Positions 29,931-40,033 are shown, numbered from the stretch's first letter. The stretch: DNA of 64,000 nucleotides from Halopseudomonas sabulinigri (GCF_900105255.1 NZ_LT629763.1:2852001-2916000); one strand, 5' to 3'. Notes: generated from the sequence alone by a model not told the origin. Program-made: numbers and translations.

Positions 29931-30722
29931 ATGACTGATTTGAGCCAAGATGCGCTGGAAATTGCCGGCGTTCGTTACCGTTCCCGCTTGCTGGTAGGTA
30001 CTGGTAAATACAAGGATCTGGCGGAAACAGGCCGCGCGATTGAGGCCTCAGGTGCCGAGATCGTCACGGTGGCGATTCGCCGTACCAATATCGGCCAGAA
30101 CCCGGACGAGCCCAACCTGCTGGACGTGGTACCACCGGATCGTTACACCATCCTGCCCAACACCGCTGGCTGCTTCAACGCCGAAGAAGCGGTGCGCACC
30201 TGTCGTCTAGCGCGCGAGCTGCTTGATGGCCACAAGCTGGTCAAACTGGAAGTGCTGGCCGATCAAAAGACCCTGTTCCCCAATGTGGTTGAAACCCTTA
30301 AGGCCGCCGAAGTGCTGGTAAAAGATGGCTTCGACGTCATGGTGTACACCAGCGATGACCCGATCATCGCCCGTGAGCTGTCGGCCATGGGCTGCGTCGC
30401 GGTCATGCCGCTGGCTGGCCTGATCGGCTCCGGCATGGGTATCTGCAATCCCTGGAACCTGCGCATTATTCTGGAAGAAGCCACAGTGCCGGTGCTGGTC
30501 GATGCCGGTGTGGGTACTGCTTCCGATGCCACCATTGCCATGGAGTTGGGCTGCGCCGGTGTACTGATGAACAGCGCTATCGCCCATGCCGACCAGCCGG
30601 TGCTGATGGCCCAGGCCATGCACCACGCCGTGTTGGCCGGTCGCGGCGCCTATCTGGCTGGCCGTATGCCGCGCAAGCTGTATGCCACCGCTTCTTCGCC
30701 GCTAGATGGCAATATTCGCTGA
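29931..30722 (+). CDS. thiG: thiazole synthase ThiG
   Basis: A 263-residue TIM-barrel enzyme that joins deoxyxylulose phosphate, dehydroglycine and ThiS thiocarboxylate to make the thiamine thiazole. The N-terminal [13 protein letters not shown], the Schiff-base lysine in the LVKLEVL strand at about residue 103, and the C-terminal phosphate-binding [11 protein letters not shown] and LMNSAIAHA segments are clear. GGAG lies 6 bases before ATG 29931; a TTG at 29928 is an alternative. It forms a thiS-thiG-trmB cluster. Confidence 0.98.
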   Translation: MTDLSQDALEIAGVRYRSRLLVGTGKYKDLAETGRAIEASGAEIVTVAIRRTNIGQNPDEPNLLDVVPPDRYTILPNTAGCFNAEEAVRTCRLARELLDGHKLVKLEVLADQKTLFPNVVETLKAAEVLVKDGFDVMVYTSDDPIIARELSAMGCVAVMPLAGLIGSGMGICNPWNLRIILEEATVPVLVDAGVGTASDATIAMELGCAGVLMNSAIAHADQPVLMAQAMHHAVLAGRGAYLAGRMPRKLYATASSPLDGNIR

Positions 30723-30779
30723 AGCCTTGATGGTCATCGGTTTGCGCCGGTGACCCTGAAAATCCTACCCGAGCACCCC

Positions 30780-31508
30780 ATGTCCGATACACCAGAGCTG
30801 CCAGAAAACGCTGAAACCGAGCCCTCCTCACCACCACGGCGGGCAATCCGCAGTTTTGTCATGCGCGCCGGGCGCATGACGGAAGGGCAGCAAAAGGGCA
30901 TTGATCAGGGCTGGCCAAAATTCGGCCTGACGCTGGATCAGGGCATGCTGGATCTGGACGCCGTGTTTGCTCGTCAGGCGCCGCGCACCCTGGAGATCGG
31001 CTTTGGCATGGGGCAGTCGCTTTTGGAAATGGCGCAGGCCGCCCCCGAGCAGGATTTTATCGGCATCGAAGTGCACCGCCCCGGCGTGGGTTCGCTGCTG
31101 AACGGTCTGGTTACCAGCGAGACCGGCAACGTGCGGGTGTTCGATTGCGACGCCATTGAAGTGCTCAAGCAGTGCATCCCGGACGCCAGTCTGGACAGAC
31201 TGCTGCTGTTCTTCCCCGACCCGTGGCACAAGAAGAAGCACAACAAGCGCCGCATTGTGCAGCTCAGCTTTGCCGAATTGGTGCGCAGCAAACTCAAGCC
31301 CGGCGGCGTGCTGCACATGGCCACCGACTGGGAGCATTACGCCGAACAGATGCTGGAAGTGATGAGCGCCGCCCCCGGCTACCGCAACCAGGCCGCCGAT
31401 GGCACATACGTACCGCGTCCGCAGGAGCGCCCGGTGACCAAGTTCGAGCGCCGTGGCGAGCGGCTGGGGCATGGCGTGTGGGATCTGAAGTTCGAGCGAG
31501 TGGACTGA
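30780..31508 (+). CDS. trmB: tRNA (guanine-46-N7)-methyltransferase TrmB
   Basis: A 242-residue SAM-dependent enzyme forming m7G46 in the tRNA variable loop. The N-terminal [18 protein letters not shown] region, the SAM motif [10 protein letters not shown] at about residues 75-84, and the [14 protein letters not shown] block at about 145-158 are diagnostic. I chose ATG 30780; the frame opens at 30750 without extra conserved residues. It lies 57 bases after thiG. Confidence 0.97.
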   Translation: MSDTPELPENAETEPSSPPRRAIRSFVMRAGRMTEGQQKGIDQGWPKFGLTLDQGMLDLDAVFARQAPRTLEIGFGMGQSLLEMAQAAPEQDFIGIEVHRPGVGSLLNGLVTSETGNVRVFDCDAIEVLKQCIPDASLDRLLLFFPDPWHKKKHNKRRIVQLSFAELVRSKLKPGGVLHMATDWEHYAEQMLEVMSAAPGYRNQAADGTYVPRPQERPVTKFERRGERLGHGVWDLKFERVD

Positions 31509-31628
31509 CCCACCCTTTTCGCAAGAGCCGCCCAGAGCCAGGCGCAAGCCGCAGGGCGGTTGTGCCACCGGCCTTTAGCAAGGCATCGCTCTGCGGCTGA
31601 CCCAGTGACCTTCCTGCTTTGGCCTCTG

Positions 31629-32375
31629 CTATCCGTCGAGCCGCTCATAGCGCAGGCGGATAAGTGCCAGCTCACCGCTCTGGTTGAGCTGCTCCAGCGC
31701 CTCGCTCCAGGCCGCCACCAGCGCGTCGTCACAGTCGAGGCTGAAGGCAATGTAGAGCGATGAGCGATAGATTTCGATCGGTACCCGCCGCAGTGCATTC
31801 GGTGCGATGTTGAGTTGGCGGCTGTAATAGGCCACGCCAGCGGCGGTGTCGCCGATGATGATATCGGTGCGGCCAGCCAGCAGCATGCGGTAAAGCTGCT
31901 GATTTTTGGTGGCGCTGCGGTCAAGGTTGGTGAAGCCCAACGACTGCAACAGGTCGGGAATCAGGCCGGCGTGCCGGGTAGTGATTTGTGGTGCACGCAG
32001 CAGTTGCTCCAGCGAGTGGATCGGCGGCGCCGCATTGGCCCGTTGGTATGGATAGATCGACTCCTCCACGATAGGGCCTACCCATTTGTACAAGGGCTCA
32101 CGCTCGGGCGTGCGGAACAGCGAATACATGATGGTTTTCGGCCGCGTCTTCAGTTCACGGCTGGCGCGCATGCTGGGAAGTAGCGCCATGGCAAAATCAT
32201 CGCCGGTGCGCGCCATGATGGCCCTGACGATCTCAGTGGTCAGGCCGGTGAGATGACCGTCCTCCTCATAGTTGTACGGCGCCCACTCCTCGGTTACCAC
32301 CTGATAGGTGTCCGCGTGGGCGCGCATGCCAAGGGAGAGGAGTAGCAGCGCTGCAATGAGGGTTGACTGTTTCAC
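31629..32375 (-). CDS. periplasmic solute-binding protein, family 3
   Basis: About 248 residues: a signal peptide (KQSTLIAALLLLSLG, cut after AHA) and a bilobed domain related to amino-acid-binding proteins of ABC transporters. WAPYNYEEDG near the mature N-terminus and GLTTEIVRAIM are typical of SBP_bac_3. I favour the GTG at 32375 because it starts the signal peptide; in-frame ATGs at 32438 and 32459 would put a long basic tail in front. No permease or ATPase gene is adjacent, so it may act with a distant transporter or as a sensor. Confidence 0.8.
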   Translation of the reverse strand: MKQSTLIAALLLLSLGMRAHADTYQVVTEEWAPYNYEEDGHLTGLTTEIVRAIMARTGDDFAMALLPSMRASRELKTRPKTIMYSLFRTPEREPLYKWVGPIVEESIYPYQRANAAPPIHSLEQLLRAPQITTRHAGLIPDLLQSLGFTNLDRSATKNQQLYRMLLAGRTDIIIGDTAAGVAYYSRQLNIAPNALRRVPIEIYRSSLYIAFSLDCDDALVAAWSEALEQLNQSGELALIRLRYERLDG

Positions 32376-32578
32376 ATGTGCTACCGGCTTCGCTGGGCGT
32401 TTTCGAGGACGGTGATCAGCCTGTCTTTTTTCAAGCATAGCCGCTTTCAGTCCGTCCATGCCGGGCGACAGTATGCGGGCATGGCAAATCCCCTGGCCAG
32501 AGGCGTGGCGCTAGAGCTGTCATCAATGTGTCATGCCAGTGTCATAGCCTGTCGCCTGAAAACCTACAGGAGATAGCC

Positions 32579-33037
32579 ATGCGTTTGCGCGCCCTTGCCT
32601 TTGCCCTAGTCTGCCTTGCCCCGCTTGCTCACGCCGAAGTAACGCTGCAGGGTGAGCCGGAGGTTGGTATTTTCGTCACCCAGCAACGCGATGCGCAGCC
32701 GGGAGAGCGGGTGCTGACCCGCGCGACCGATGCCATCGAGCCGACTACCCGCATTCCCGCACGGCTGGGCACGCGCTTTGGTGTGCGCTTCAGCCTGGCG
32801 GGTAAAGCCACGGCAGAGGCACCGCTCAGCATGTTCTACTTCACGCCGGGCGTCGTCACCCCGGATGGCACCCGTCACGATAAGTTCGAGGTGCATCAGA
32901 AAATCGAGCCCGCGACCGCCAGCGAGGTAATGGCCTTCGAGTTCACTGACCAGTGGGAAGTGGTGCCCGGGGAATGGCGCTTTGAGGTCTATCAGGGCGA
33001 CCGTCGGCTGTTGAGCCAGGCTTTTCAGGTGCAGTAA
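32579..33037 (+). CDS. DUF3859-like exported protein
   Basis: A 152-residue secreted protein with a clear signal peptide (residues 1-19, cut after AHA) and a beta-rich mature part. The segment FGVRFSLAG and the C-terminal WRFEVYQGDRRLLSQ fit the DUF3859 family, whose role is unknown. ACAGGAGATAG lies before the ATG at 32579, fixing the start against a longer open frame from 32528. It is divergent from the solute-binding gene across about 200 bases of otherwise featureless DNA. Confidence 0.75.
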   Translation: MRLRALAFALVCLAPLAHAEVTLQGEPEVGIFVTQQRDAQPGERVLTRATDAIEPTTRIPARLGTRFGVRFSLAGKATAEAPLSMFYFTPGVVTPDGTRHDKFEVHQKIEPATASEVMAFEFTDQWEVVPGEWRFEVYQGDRRLLSQAFQVQ

Positions 33038-33158
33038 CGGCGCCGCTGTTGCTGCCATGCGTACCGGCTATGGTGCGTCATACGGCAGGCAAAGGGTTGT
33101 GGTGGATTGGGCTTGAGCTTTCTACACTGACCGCACAGTCATTGTTATGGAGAGCGTC

Positions 33159-34019
33159 GTGAGCTACGAAACCCTGGATTATCAGGTTGAGGATGGCATC
33201 CTCACCCTGACGCTGAATCGCCCTGACCGCATGAATGCCTTCAACGGCCAGATGCGCCGTGAACTCATTGCTGCCTTCGATGCCGCCGATGCCGACGACG
33301 CGGTGCGCGTCATCATCATGACTGGTGCGGGCAAGGCGTTCTGCGCCGGCGCTGATCTGGAAAAAGGCGGCGATACCTTCAACCGGCACAAGCGTCAGGA
33401 CCAGCCGGAGGGCGACGAATTGCGCGACGGTGGCGGTACCGTTTCCCTGCGCATTTATGAGTGCACCAAGCCGGTGATCGGTGCGTTCAACGGCGCTGCC
33501 GTCGGCGTGGGCGTTACCATGAGCCTGCCCATGGATATCCGCATGGCCTCTACCAAGGCTAAGTTCGGCTTCGTATTTGCCCGTCGCGGCATCACCATGG
33601 AAGCTTGCTCCAGCTGGTTCCTGCCGCGCTTGGTGGGTCCGATGCAAGCCGCCGAGTGGGTGTATACCGGTCGCGTGTTCAGTGCTGAGGAAGCCCTCAA
33701 GGGCGGCCTGGTGCGTAGCCTGCACGAGCCCGATGAGTTGTTGCCGGCGGCGCGCGAGCTGGCTCGTGAGATTGCCGACAACACCTCGGCCATGTCTGCT
33801 GCGCTGAACCGCCAGCTGCTGTGGCGCATGATGGCGGCGGATCACCCGATGGAAGCACACATCGTTGATTCTCGCGCGATTGCCTTTATGGGTGAATCTG
33901 AGGACGCGAAAGAGGGCGTCAGCTCCTTCCTGGAAAAACGCGCACCGCAGTTCAAGTTGCGCCCCAGTCAGGACAAGCCGCCGTTTTACCCATGGTGGGA
34001 TGAGCGCAAGTTCCGCTGA
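33159..34019 (+). CDS. enoyl-CoA hydratase/isomerase (crotonase) family protein
   Basis: A 286-residue crotonase-fold protein. The oxyanion-hole segment GAGKAFCAGADL is at about residues 52-63 and the second one GAAVGVGVTMSL at about 111-122, both typical. The C-terminal third contains the trimerisation helices. I favour the GTG at 33159, preceded by GGAGAG, over ATG 33147. The likely reaction is hydration or isomerisation of an unsaturated acyl-CoA. It stands alone with a terminator behind it, about 29 kb from the dehydrogenase-thiolase pair. Confidence 0.87.
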   Translation: MSYETLDYQVEDGILTLTLNRPDRMNAFNGQMRRELIAAFDAADADDAVRVIIMTGAGKAFCAGADLEKGGDTFNRHKRQDQPEGDELRDGGGTVSLRIYECTKPVIGAFNGAAVGVGVTMSLPMDIRMASTKAKFGFVFARRGITMEACSSWFLPRLVGPMQAAEWVYTGRVFSAEEALKGGLVRSLHEPDELLPAARELAREIADNTSAMSAALNRQLLWRMMAADHPMEAHIVDSRAIAFMGESEDAKEGVSSFLEKRAPQFKLRPSQDKPPFYPWWDERKFR

Positions 34020-34084
34020 CAGCCACCTGCCAGGGTAAGGCTTTTACTGTCGGGTGGAGCGCGACGCCATACCGACCGGATGCG

Positions 34085-34113
34085 ACGCCCGCACACGTTC
34101 TGTGTGCGGGCGT
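34085..34113 (+). terminator. intrinsic terminator after crotonase gene
   Basis: Perfect 12-base arms, ACGCCCGCACAC and GTGTGCGGGCGT, surround a 5-base loop, then TT. It lies 66 bases past the stop and ends 45 bases before gloA, so gloA should have its own promoter or depend on read-through. Confidence 0.75.
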
Positions 34114-34157
34114 TTCAGTGTTAGGCTTGGACCTTTTCCGCAATGGGAGCTGTTGCC

Positions 34158-34688
34158 ATGAGTCGTCACTTTGAGGCCGCGCCGGGTCTGTGCGAAAGCC
34201 GCGATCCGGCCACCGAAGGTTTTGTCTTCAACCAAACCATGCTGCGCATCAAGAACCCGGAGGCGACGCTGGATTTCTACACTCGCGTCCTGGGTATGAC
34301 CCTGGTGAAGAAGCTGGATTTCCCGCAGATGAAGTTCAGCCTGTTCTTTCTGGCGGCCATCGACAGTCACGCGCTGGGCGATTGGTCACAAGACCCGGTT
34401 GAGCGCACTCATCAGACCTTTGGCCGCCCGGCCATGCTGGAGCTGACCCACAACTGGGGTACTGAAGACGATGCCGACTTCAGTTATCACAACGGCAATG
34501 ACGAGCCCAAGGGCTTTGGTCACATCGGCTTTGCCGTGCCCGATCTGGAAGCCGCCTGTGCGCGCTTTGAAGAGTTGGGTGTTTCCTTTGTGAAGCGTCC
34601 GCAGGACGGCAAGATGCACAACATTGCGTTTATCCGCGACCCGGACGGCTACTGGATCGAGCTGTTCACCCCGGCAGGCATGGCCTGA
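34158..34688 (+). CDS. gloA: lactoylglutathione lyase (glyoxalase I)
   Basis: A 176-residue metalloenzyme that isomerises the methylglyoxal-glutathione hemithioacetal. The four metal-ligand regions are visible: [26 protein letters not shown] and WIELFTP. The insertions, such as the long loop before LELTHN, fit the longer, GloA3-like zinc-type enzymes related to the eukaryotic form. GGGAG lies before ATG 34158; the frame also opens at 34143. Confidence 0.95.
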   Translation: MSRHFEAAPGLCESRDPATEGFVFNQTMLRIKNPEATLDFYTRVLGMTLVKKLDFPQMKFSLFFLAAIDSHALGDWSQDPVERTHQTFGRPAMLELTHNWGTEDDADFSYHNGNDEPKGFGHIGFAVPDLEAACARFEELGVSFVKRPQDGKMHNIAFIRDPDGYWIELFTPAGMA

Positions 34689-34725
34689 GCGGCTGACGCC
34701 GGAATGCCCTATGGCCAGGCCGCGG

Positions 34726-34743
34726 GCCGGGTTGAAGCCCGGC
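34726..34743 (+). terminator. weak hairpin after gloA
   Basis: GCCGGG and CCCGGC pair around a 6-base loop, 37 bases after the gloA stop. There is no U-tract, so intrinsic termination is doubtful. Confidence 0.3.
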
Positions 34744-34778
34744 TCTCACCTGCAAGTACATAGCGTCTTAAAGCCGGT

Positions 34779-35321
34779 TCAGGGAAAGGTCGCGCCTTCC
34801 AGTGCACCGTGCTGAGTGCGTTTATCGTACTCGCGGTCAGCGGCGCCCATGGCGCTCAGTAGCCGTTGCCCGGCCGCGTTGGCGCTTTGCGACAACTGCT
34901 CGCAGCTAGCCTGGGGTGGTAACGCCAGCAAGGCTTGTTCAATCTGTCTGGCGTAGTCCAGCGCCAATTCCACGTGCCCATCCTGATGCGCCTGCAAAGC
35001 CAGCAGATAGCTGTCCCACTGTTTCTGCACGCTGGCCGGGCGAGTGGCGTCGGGCAGCAGGCGCGGCATGTGACTGGTGACGCTGACCTCGGTGCCGGCG
35101 CTAGAGAGACGGCACTGGCCCGGCGTGGACTCCCAGGTAAAGTGCCAGTCAACCCGGCTACCGCTGTGCTGGCGGTCACGGTTCAGGCTGGCGCGGATGG
35201 TGTCAGGGGTGTTGCCCTGTACATCGAATTGTTGAACCCGCGTGCTCAGCGCCGGTTCGGCCAGCAGCGCTGCACTCAAGCTCAGCAGCGCTGGCAGCAG
35301 GCACCACCGTTGCAGGCGCAT
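34779..35321 (-). CDS. DUF922-like exported protein, putative zinc peptidase fold
   Basis: A 180-residue protein with a signal peptide (about residues 1-21). The central helix AHQDGHVELALDYARQI carries a HxxxH arrangement that matches the metal site of DUF922, a family suggested to be Zn-dependent protease-like. Two cysteines, one before (GQCRL) and one after (ASCEQL) that helix, could form a disulfide. Activity is unproven. Its ATG overlaps the last base of the upstream thioesterase stop, so the two genes are coupled. Confidence 0.72.
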   Translation of the reverse strand: MRLQRWCLLPALLSLSAALLAEPALSTRVQQFDVQGNTPDTIRASLNRDRQHSGSRVDWHFTWESTPGQCRLSSAGTEVSVTSHMPRLLPDATRPASVQKQWDSYLLALQAHQDGHVELALDYARQIEQALLALPPQASCEQLSQSANAAGQRLLSAMGAADREYDKRTQHGALEGATFP

Positions 35322-35758
35322 CAGATCGGGTCCATCAGCCGCTCAAGGGCAGCGCGGCAGCGATTGGGGATGGGGAAGGCGGTGTTGCTGGCGCGGTCCA
35401 CGAATACATGCACGAAGCGCCCGGCGGCGCAGGCCTCTTCGCGGCCCTGCTTGAATACCGCCAGTTCATAATGCACCGAGCTACTACCCAGGCGCGCGAC
35501 CTTGACGCCAATCTCGATGGCATCTGGGAAGGCAATGGGGGCGAAGTAATCGCAGTTGGAGCTGACCACAAAGGCCACCTGGTCGCCATCATGAATATCC
35601 AGCCCGCCCTCGGCGATCAGCCAGCTGTTTACCGCGCTGTCGAAGTAGCTGTAATAGGTCACGTTGTTGACGTGACCGTAGATGTCATTGTCGTGCCAGC
35701 GCGTGGTGACCGGGTGCAGGTAGTGATAATCCTGCCGGGTGGGCTTGCTTGTGCTCAT
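35321..35758 (-). CDS. 4-hydroxybenzoyl-CoA-type hotdog thioesterase
   Basis: A 145-residue acyl-CoA thioesterase of the YbgC/FadM type. The signature RWHDNDIYGHVNNVTYYSYFD, in which the Asp is catalytic in relatives, starts at about residue 20. It should hydrolyse short or medium acyl-CoA in the cytoplasm. It is the first gene of a two-gene unit with the DUF922-like gene and lies 34 bases downstream of an iron-dependent alcohol dehydrogenase gene on the same strand. Confidence 0.88.
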   Translation of the reverse strand: MSTSKPTRQDYHYLHPVTTRWHDNDIYGHVNNVTYYSYFDSAVNSWLIAEGGLDIHDGDQVAFVVSSNCDYFAPIAFPDAIEIGVKVARLGSSSVHYELAVFKQGREEACAAGRFVHVFVDRASNTAFPIPNRCRAALERLMDPI

Positions 35759-35792
35759 GCGAATTCTCTTGTCAGTGGTTCAACAGGCGGCA

Positions 35793-36956
35793 TCAATAGG
35801 CCAGGTTGTAGATGGCCAGCGCGTCGGCTTCGCTGACGTCACGCGGATTATTGACCAGCAGGCGCTGCTGCAGCATGGCGTCCTTGGCCAGTAGCTCCAG
35901 CTTGTCCTTGGGTACGCCAGCGTCACGCAGGCGGCTCGGCAGGCCACAGCGTGGGCTGAGGTCAGCCAGTGCACTGACCATTTGCGCGGTGAGGTGATCG
36001 GCGTCGCCGGGCTGCAGGCCGGGGCCGACAATCAACGGCGCCAGCTCGGCGTACAGCGGGGCGGCGTGGGACGCGTTGAATTCGATGACCGTCGGCAGCA
36101 CCAGCGCGTTGGACAGGCCATGCGGAATATGGAAGTGCCCGCCCAGCGGATACGCCAGCGCGTGTACCGCGGCCACCGGGGCGTTGGCAAAGGCCTGGCC
36201 GGCGAGCAGGGCGCCGAGCAGCATGGCCTGCCGCGCTTCGCGGTTCTGGCCGTTTTGCACCACCTGATCCAGGTTGCCGGCCAGCAGGCGCAGCGCTTCG
36301 CGCGCGAGCATGTCGGACAGCGGGTTCTTCTTCAGCTTGCTGGTGTAGGCCTCAATCGCGTGCACCATGGCGTCGATGCCGGTGGCGGCGGTCACGTGCG
36401 CCGGCAGGCCCAGGGTCAGGTCGGCGTCCAGCAGCGCCAAATCGGGCAGCAGAATCGGTGAGACCACGCCCATCTTGGTGGTGGCGCCGGTGGTGATGAT
36501 GGCGATCTGGGTCACTTCCGAGCCGGTACCGGCGGTGGTCGGCACCTGGAACAGCGGCAGGCGCTGGCCGCGGGCATTGCCAACGCCGTAGATATCCGCC
36601 ATTTGCTGTTTGCAGTCGGGGTGGGCGAGCAGGGCAACCAGCTTGGCCACATCCATCGAGCTGCCGCCACCGAAACCGATAATCAGCTCGGCCTGCATGT
36701 TGCGGGCCTGTTCAACCGCTTCGAGCACCACGTGCTCCGGCGGATCGGCCTCTACCTGATCGAAGACTTCAACGCTGACCTGCGCCTTGGCCATGGCCGG
36801 CAGAATGTTGTTCAGCAGCCCGATCTTGGTGATGCCGGGGTCGGTCACGATCAGTACCCGCTGGGCGTCCCGCTCGCGGCACAGCTCGCCGAGGCGGGCG
36901 GCGGACCCGGATTCGCAGAGAATCTGGGCGGTGGTGGCAAAGCTGAACGGGTTCAT
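35793..36956 (-). CDS. iron-containing alcohol dehydrogenase
   Basis: A 387-residue group III alcohol dehydrogenase (YiaY/AdhB family). The NAD-binding GGGSSMDVAK is at about residues 96-105, and metal-ligand elements follow in GIDAMVHAIEAY, PHGLSNA and a later His. It oxidises small primary alcohols or reduces aldehydes with NAD. It lies upstream of the thioesterase and DUF922 genes on the same strand. Substrate cannot be inferred. Confidence 0.92.
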   Translation of the reverse strand: MNPFSFATTAQILCESGSAARLGELCRERDAQRVLIVTDPGITKIGLLNNILPAMAKAQVSVEVFDQVEADPPEHVVLEAVEQARNMQAELIIGFGGGSSMDVAKLVALLAHPDCKQQMADIYGVGNARGQRLPLFQVPTTAGTGSEVTQIAIITTGATTKMGVVSPILLPDLALLDADLTLGLPAHVTAATGIDAMVHAIEAYTSKLKKNPLSDMLAREALRLLAGNLDQVVQNGQNREARQAMLLGALLAGQAFANAPVAAVHALAYPLGGHFHIPHGLSNALVLPTVIEFNASHAAPLYAELAPLIVGPGLQPGDADHLTAQMVSALADLSPRCGLPSRLRDAGVPKDKLELLAKDAMLQQRLLVNNPRDVSEADALAIYNLAY

Positions 36957-37144
36957 GGGGCCTCCGGGCTAGGGTTGGAGCGAAAAAAGCGGCGAAAAAA
37001 GTCGAATGAGACAATTCTGCTGACTGCGCGTTCATGCGGCAAGTGCTATTGATGCCGCCGATGTTAACGCATGGCGGCGGGTCGGTGACAGTCACACGCG
37101 TTGAGTCGCCGCGTTGCTGTTCAGGTTGCCTGCGCGCGCTGGCG

Positions 37145-38377
37145 CTAGAGAAACAGCTCGAGTAGATCGTTCAGAAACAGCCGTCCGCGTTCGGTTGGGC
37201 GCAGCTGGTCGGCCCAGGGTTCCAGCAACCCCTTGGTGGCGGCCTGTTGTAGCAGCGGCTCGATACTTGCCAACGACTGGCCGGTGCGTGCAGCGTAGTA
37301 GCTGGCCGGCACGCCATCCACCAGACGCAAGGCGTTCATCAGAAAGTCGAACGGCAGCTCCTCGGTAGTCAGTACCTTGCGCCCGGCGCAAACGTCCTTA
37401 CCGGCGGCCAGATAATCCTTGGGCAGGCGGGTCTTCCAGTAGCGCTCGATGCGGCCATCGGTGTAAGTGATCTTGCCGTGCGCGCCGGCGCCAATGCCGA
37501 GGAAGTCGCCGTATTGCCAGTAATTCAGGTTGTGCCGCGCCTGCTTGCCGGGTTGCGCGTAGGCCGATACCTCGTATTGCGCGTAGCCGCCGGCGGCCAT
37601 GCGCTGTTGGCCGGCTTCCTGAATCGACCAGAGAATGTCTTCCTCGGGCAGGGTTGGCGGTTTGGAGTAGAACACGGTATTCGGCTCCAGCGTCAGCTGG
37701 TACCAGGACAGGTGTTCCGGCGCCAGCGCCATGGCCTGATCAATGTCGGCCATCGCCTGCTCATGACTCTGGTGCGGCAGCCCGTGCATCAGGTCGAGAT
37801 TCAGGTTATCGAAGCCGGCGCAGCGTGCCATCTCGACCGCCCCGAGGGCTTCGCGATCATCGTGAATGCGCCCCAGCGCTTTCAGGTGTTCAGCGTTAAA
37901 GCTTTGGATGCCGATCGACAGGCGGTTGATGCCGGTGGCGCGGTAGTCGACGAACTTGGCCTGCTCGAAGGTACCGGGGTTGGCTTCCAGGGTGATCTCG
38001 ATGTCGGCGGCGAACGGCAGTCGCGCGTTCAGCGCATCCAGAAAGCGCCCCAGGCTGGCCGCGGAAAACAGGCTGGGTGTGCCGCCGCCGAAGAAGATGG
38101 ACGTTAGCTCGCGACCGGCCGCCAGCGACAGATCCTGCTGCAGGTCGGTGACCATGGCGTCGATATAGGCATCTTCGGGGAGTGCGCTTTGGCTGGTGTG
38201 TGAGTTGAAGTCGCAGTAGGGGCACTTCTTCACGCACCAGGGGATATGGATGTAGGCCGCCAGGGGCGGCAGCTGCAAGCTGCGAGACAGGGCGCCGCCC
38301 CCGTCAAGCTGCAAGCGGTCTGTGCTGGCGGTTGGGGTGGTTTCTCGCTTGTTGCTTGCCGCTTGCGGCTGGGTCAT
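37145..38377 (-). CDS. hemW: radical SAM heme chaperone HemW
   Basis: A 410-residue radical-SAM protein of the HemW family (often called oxygen-independent coproporphyrinogen oxidase-like). The cluster motif CVKKCPYC is at about residue 55, GGGTPSL follows at about 103, and the HemW C-terminal domain ends the protein. It binds heme and helps insert it into respiratory enzymes. The first 45 residues are a low-complexity extension encoded by a dispersed repeat. ATG 38377 overlaps the rdgB stop by 4 bases; no later in-frame ATG precedes the core. Confidence 0.93.
   Translation of the reverse strand: MTQPQAASNKRETTPTASTDRLQLDGGGALSRSLQLPPLAAYIHIPWCVKKCPYCDFNSHTSQSALPEDAYIDAMVTDLQQDLSLAAGRELTSIFFGGGTPSLFSAASLGRFLDALNARLPFAADIEITLEANPGTFEQAKFVDYRATGINRLSIGIQSFNAEHLKALGRIHDDREALGAVEMARCAGFDNLNLDLMHGLPHQSHEQAMADIDQAMALAPEHLSWYQLTLEPNTVFYSKPPTLPEEDILWSIQEAGQQRMAAGGYAQYEVSAYAQPGKQARHNLNYWQYGDFLGIGAGAHGKITYTDGRIERYWKTRLPKDYLAAGKDVCAGRKVLTTEELPFDFLMNALRLVDGVPASYYAARTGQSLASIEPLLQQAATKGLLEPWADQLRPTERGRLFLNDLLELFL
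38305..38366. repeat. dispersed repeat copy inside the 5' end of hemW
   Basis: CAAGCTGCAAGC at the left and GCTTGTTGCTTGCCGCTTGC at the right are arranged as an inverted repeat around a G/T-rich centre. Seventeen bases at 38347-38363 match the ftsX-rpoH copy with one mismatch. The whole element is in the hemW reading frame and adds residues before the HIPWC core. Confidence 0.6.
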
Positions 38378-38979
38378 AGCCCCAACCGCTGGCGTAGCTG
38401 CGCCATGGCGCGCGCGCGGTGGCTGAGCTGGTTCTTTTCCGCGGGGCTGAGTTCGGCGCTGGCGCACTTGCGCTCGGGCACCCAGAACAGCGGGTCGTAG
38501 CCAAAGCCATGGGCGCCGATGGCTTCATTCAAAATGCGGCCTTCCCAGATGCCCTCGCAAATGATCGGCATGGGATCGTCGGCGTGGCGCAGCAACGCCA
38601 GGGCGCAAATAAATTGCGCACCGCGTTCCTCTGTGGGGACGTCGCACAGCGCCTGCAGCAGCTTGGCGTTGTTGGCAATGTCGCCTTCCCCGCCGGCATA
38701 GCGTGCGGAGTATATGCCGGGCGCGCCGCCCAGTGCGTCTACTGCCAGGCCGGAGTCGTCCGCCAACGCCGGCAGGCCCGAAGCACGCGCGGCGTGGCGC
38801 GCCTTGAGCAGTGCATTCTCAACAAAGGTCAGGCCGGTTTCTTCCACGTCTTCGTCGATAAAGTCGCTCTGTGGCAGGATCTTTACCTGATCACCCAGCA
38901 TCGCCTGCAGCTCGGCCAGTTTGCCCTTGTTGCTGCTGGCGAGCACCAGAGTATCGAAGGGCAGTTGCTTACTGGTCAT
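38374..38979 (-). CDS. rdgB: dITP/XTP pyrophosphatase RdgB
   Basis: A 201-residue Ham1/RdgB enzyme that removes non-canonical purine nucleoside triphosphates before they enter DNA or RNA. The N-terminal [12 protein letters not shown], the [15 protein letters not shown] segment with acidic metal ligands, and the [16 protein letters not shown] block are diagnostic. I chose ATG 38979 since the upstream extension in this frame is non-conserved. Its start overlaps the stop of the DUF4426 gene by 11 bases and its stop overlaps hemW. Confidence 0.97.
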   Translation of the reverse strand: MTSKQLPFDTLVLASSNKGKLAELQAMLGDQVKILPQSDFIDEDVEETGLTFVENALLKARHAARASGLPALADDSGLAVDALGGAPGIYSARYAGGEGDIANNAKLLQALCDVPTEERGAQFICALALLRHADDPMPIICEGIWEGRILNEAIGAHGFGYDPLFWVPERKCASAELSPAEKNQLSHRARAMAQLRQRLGL

Positions 38980-39409
38980 CGGGGAAGAACTCCTGCTGGA
39001 AGCTGAGGCTGTGCACCATGGCGCCGGGCGCCGCCTGAATGTCGATCTTGAACAGCAGAACACCGCGCTGCGCTGCGCTGTAGTTGGCGACGAAGTAAAT
39101 GGCATCGCCTTCCTTGATGCGCTTGAAGTCGAGTTTCACGGGCTGGCCGATCAGGCTACGCACCTCGCCCTTGAGAATGGCGTCTACCGCTTGCGCCTTG
39201 CCGTTTTCCTGGCGTTGCACGGCGATATTGATCACCCCCTGACTCGGGCCGCGCTGCAAGCCAGCGTTGGCGGCAATCTCGGGTTGCAGCAGGCTGCTGT
39301 TGAACACGTTGTGATAGACGATCAGATCGCCAAAGCGTGCCGGCTCGGCGGCGGCTTGGAGCAGCGGGTCGGCGAGCAGTGCGACGGCAAAAAGCAGGGT
39401 ACGTAACAT
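38969..39409 (-). CDS. DUF4426 exported protein
   Basis: A 146-residue periplasmic protein with a signal peptide (residues 1-21). The mature domain, with [19 protein letters not shown] near its start, matches DUF4426, a small beta-sandwich family in gammaproteobacteria found beside metW and rdgB. Function is unknown. It sits between metW and rdgB in what appears to be one operon from metX to hemW. Confidence 0.88.
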   Translation of the reverse strand: MLRTLLFAVALLADPLLQAAAEPARFGDLIVYHNVFNSSLLQPEIAANAGLQRGPSQGVINIAVQRQENGKAQAVDAILKGEVRSLIGQPVKLDFKRIKEGDAIYFVANYSAAQRGVLLFKIDIQAAPGAMVHSLSFQQEFFPDDQ

Positions 39410-39436
39410 GGGTGACTCCTCAGGCTAGGGCAGGGC

Positions 39437-40033
39437 TCAGCGGCTGATGCGGTAAATCGCCACTTCGCCCAACAGGTTCGGCCACAGGCCGCTCAGCCAG
39501 CTGCGCTGGTGCGTCTGATCTACGACCAGGCGGTCGAGCACCTTGATGTTGCGCTCGCGGCATAGCTGCTCAAAATCCTTGAAGGTACAGAAGTGGATGT
39601 TGGGCGTGTTGTACCAGGTATAGGGCATGAATTCGGATACTGGCATACGCCCCTTGGTGCCCAGATACCAGCGGCAGCGCCAGTGGGCAAAATTGGGGAA
39701 GGTCAGAATGCCTTCATGGCCAATGCGCAACATGTCTTCCAGTACCCGGTCGGGGTAATGCATGGCCTGCAGCGATTGGGTCATGACCACAGTGTCGAAG
39801 CTGTTGTCCTCGAAATTGTTCAGCTCCTTGTCGAGGTTCTGCTCCAGCACGTTCACGCCGTGGCGGATGCAGGTGCTGATTTTCTCCGGGTCGATTTCCA
39901 GGCCATAACCCTGAACCTGCTTGTGGTCGCGCAGGTGGCGCAGCAGTTCACCCTCGCCACAGCCCAGGTCAAGCACGTGGCTGCCGGGTTTTATCCACTG
40001 TTGAATGATCTCCAGATCGGCGCGCAGGCTCAT
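39437..40033 (-). CDS. metW: methionine biosynthesis protein MetW
   Basis: A 198-residue methyltransferase-fold protein. The SAM-like motif [15 protein letters not shown] at about residues 20-34 is followed by a class I fold; ends with [17 protein letters not shown]-like sequence typical of MetW. It is required together with MetX for homoserine acylation in pseudomonads and its ATG overlaps the metX stop by 4 bases. Confidence 0.97.
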   Translation of the reverse strand: MSLRADLEIIQQWIKPGSHVLDLGCGEGELLRHLRDHKQVQGYGLEIDPEKISTCIRHGVNVLEQNLDKELNNFEDNSFDTVVMTQSLQAMHYPDRVLEDMLRIGHEGILTFPNFAHWRCRWYLGTKGRMPVSEFMPYTWYNTPNIHFCTFKDFEQLCRERNIKVLDRLVVDQTHQRSWLSGLWPNLLGEVAIYRISR

